DNA from: WTFY01 sp026713925 | GTDB taxonomy: Bacteria; Pseudomonadota; Gammaproteobacteria; UBA4575 | Direction of reading: 5' to 3' | DNA: 64,000 nucleotides | Assembly: GCA_963662355.1 (NCBI GenBank) | Contig: OY759361.1 | Coordinates: 1,798,001-1,862,000 of the forward strand | Shown here: positions 62,863 through 64,000 of the stretch, in pieces | Position numbering within the stretch: the stretch's first letter is position 1 | How the letters are laid out: the number at the start of each line of letters is the position of its first letter | Notes under the pieces: model-generated | What the model was told of the DNA's origin: nothing | What the model saw: the letters and a program-made list of their open reading frames with translations, nothing else | Databases searched by the model: none | Position numbers and translations under genes: made by a program

Positions 62863-64000
62863 TTAGCTGCCCTGATCACTGGATTCCGGGCGCATTTGTG
62901 GGAAAAGTATGACATCCCGGATATTGTAAGAATCGGTCAGTAGCATTACCAGGCGGTCAACACCTATGCCCTCTCCCGCAGTAGGAGGCAGACCATATTC
63001 CAGTGCACGAATATAGTCTGCATCATAGCTCATGGCTTCTTTGTCACCACCTTGTTTATCGATGGCCTGCAATCTAAACCGCTCGGCCTGGTCCTCAGGG
63101 TCATTCAACTCTGAAAAACCGTTGGCAATTTCTCTCCCACCCACAAAAAATTCAAAACGATCTGTCACAAACGGATCATCATCATTTTTCCGTGCAAGTG
63201 GAGAGACATCAGCGGGGAATGCAGTGATGAAAGTGGGATCTCTGAGATTTTTTTCAACGGTTTTTTCAAAAATTTCAGTTTGCACTTTACCAAGTCTGTG
63301 ACTCGCTTCTATAGGTACCCCCAGTTCCCCCGCTACAGTCCTTGCACTCTCGAGGGAATCCAGATCTTTAGCAACAAGTTCCGGATTAAAGTGCAGAATT
63401 GACTCCTTTACCGTCATGCGGGTAAATGGTTTGGCAAAGTCGCTGATTTCACTCCCATATTTAATCGATGTGGTACCTAAAACTTCATTGCATACCCAAC
63501 GCATCATCTCTTCAGTGAGGTCCATCATGTCATGGAAATCAGAATAAGCCTGGTAAAACTCCAGCATGGTGAATTCCGGATTATGGTGTGGAGACAATCC
63601 CTCATTGCGGAAATTTCGGTTAATTTCAAATACCCGCTCTATTCCCCCTACTACCAAACGCTTCAAATATAATTCAGGCGCTACACGCAAGTATAGAGAT
63701 TTGCCCAGCGCATTATGATACGTTTCAAAAGGCCGCGCTGCTGCACCTCCTGCAATGGACTGCATCATTGGAGTTTCTACTTCAACATACCTGCGAGCAA
63801 GTAGAAACTTCCTCAGACATTGAATGATTTCAGTGCGTTTTCTCAATACTGCACGCGAGTCCTCATTCATGATTAAATCGACATATCGTTGCCGATACCT
63901 CTGCTCTTGGTCTGTAAGACCATGATATTTTTCAGGCAACGGACGCAAGGATTTTGTTAGCAAGACTGCTGACTGTATCTTAACGTACAAATCACCTTTT
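62863..64000 (-). CDS. lysS: Lysyl-tRNA synthetase, class II (5' end outside window)
   Basis: The visible part is the C-terminal two-thirds. LLTKSLRPLPEKYHGL and QRYRQRYVDLI (motif 1 area), FRNEGLSPHHNPEFTMLEFY (motif 2, quoted in part), and GIGVDRLVMLLT (motif 3) are present. The frame is open to the window edge, so the first ~120 codons (anticodon-binding OB domain) lie beyond. Charges tRNA-Lys. Convergent with ygfZ; the 61-base gap has no clear terminator. Confidence 0.95.
   Translation of the reverse strand, partial: KGDLYVKIQSAVLLTKSLRPLPEKYHGLTDQEQRYRQRYVDLIMNEDSRAVLRKRTEIIQCLRKFLLARRYVEVETPMMQSIAGGAAARPFETYHNALGKSLYLRVAPELYLKRLVVGGIERVFEINRNFRNEGLSPHHNPEFTMLEFYQAYSDFHDMMDLTEEMMRWVCNEVLGTTSIKYGSEISDFAKPFTRMTVKESILHFNPELVAKDLDSLESARTVAGELGVPIEASHRLGKVQTEIFEKTVEKNLRDPTFITAFPADVSPLARKNDDDPFVTDRFEFFVGGREIANGFSELNDPEDQAERFRLQAIDKQGGDKEAMSYDADYIRALEYGLPPTAGEGIGVDRLVMLLTDSYNIRDVILFPQMRPESSDQGS

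Noticed and set aside
1..64000. CRISPR arrays, tRNA or rRNA genes, insertion sequences
   Set aside because: Looked for repeated spacer-like units, cloverleaf-like regions and transposase frames; none seen.

Overview
The window is an ordinary stretch of a gammaproteobacterial chromosome with several decayed and mosaic patches. The placement rests on gene content and order: aat downstream of trxB, a full ccmABCDEFGHI cytochrome c maturation operon, sdhCDAB-sdhE, mfd followed by csiV, surE-pcm-yqaA-nlpD, a DUF1974-type fadE, zapE, mdh and ygfZ. Most genes are about 45% G+C by hand count. TTG and GTG starts are unusually common. Several genes are decaying, which fits a lineage losing genes (inference; no finer taxonomy is supported). 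No rRNA, tRNA, IS element or CRISPR array was found.

Layout: 1-5.3 kb carries ftsK (3' end outside the window), trxB, a FemAB-like N-acyltransferase and aat. 5.3-12.4 kb is an accessory block: a very G+C-rich island with a shrunken mpaB-like (DUF2236) relic on the minus strand, then an intact mpaB-like gene followed by an RND/MMPL exporter, a LolA-like periplasmic protein and an outer-membrane barrel protein. 12.5-14.8 kb holds ispH and a squalene/phytoene synthase. 15.4-21.6 kb is a self-contained signalling module: two STAS proteins facing a four-gene operon of response-regulator/PP2C phosphatase, anti-sigma-type kinase, periplasmic binding protein and sensor kinase. After a decayed aldehyde dehydrogenase come thrC, hom and alaC (22.5-26.3 kb), then an Mth938-like gene and nlpD-yqaA-pcm-surE (26.3-29.5 kb), smrA, an ankyrin-repeat gene and fadE.

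From 34.5 kb there are moeA, moaE and moaB, then a sharp switch to G+C-rich DNA (about 36.95-44.15 kb) carrying aguA-aguB, two small membrane-protein genes and the distal ccm genes ccmI, H, G and F. The switch back lies inside ccmE, so one operon spans two compositions. mfd, csiV, an MTA/MTI phosphorylase, an MscS channel, nagZ, zapE, mdh, an alpha/beta-hydrolase pseudogene, a DUF1249 gene, sdhE-B-A-D-C, ygfZ and the 3' part of lysS complete the window.

The most interesting unit is the 15.4-21.6 kb module. It appears to join a TorT/TorS-like pair (binding protein plus sensor kinase) to an RsbU/RsbW/RsbV-like partner switch. Second is the mpaB-RND-LolA-barrel operon and its composition-mismatched paralogue.
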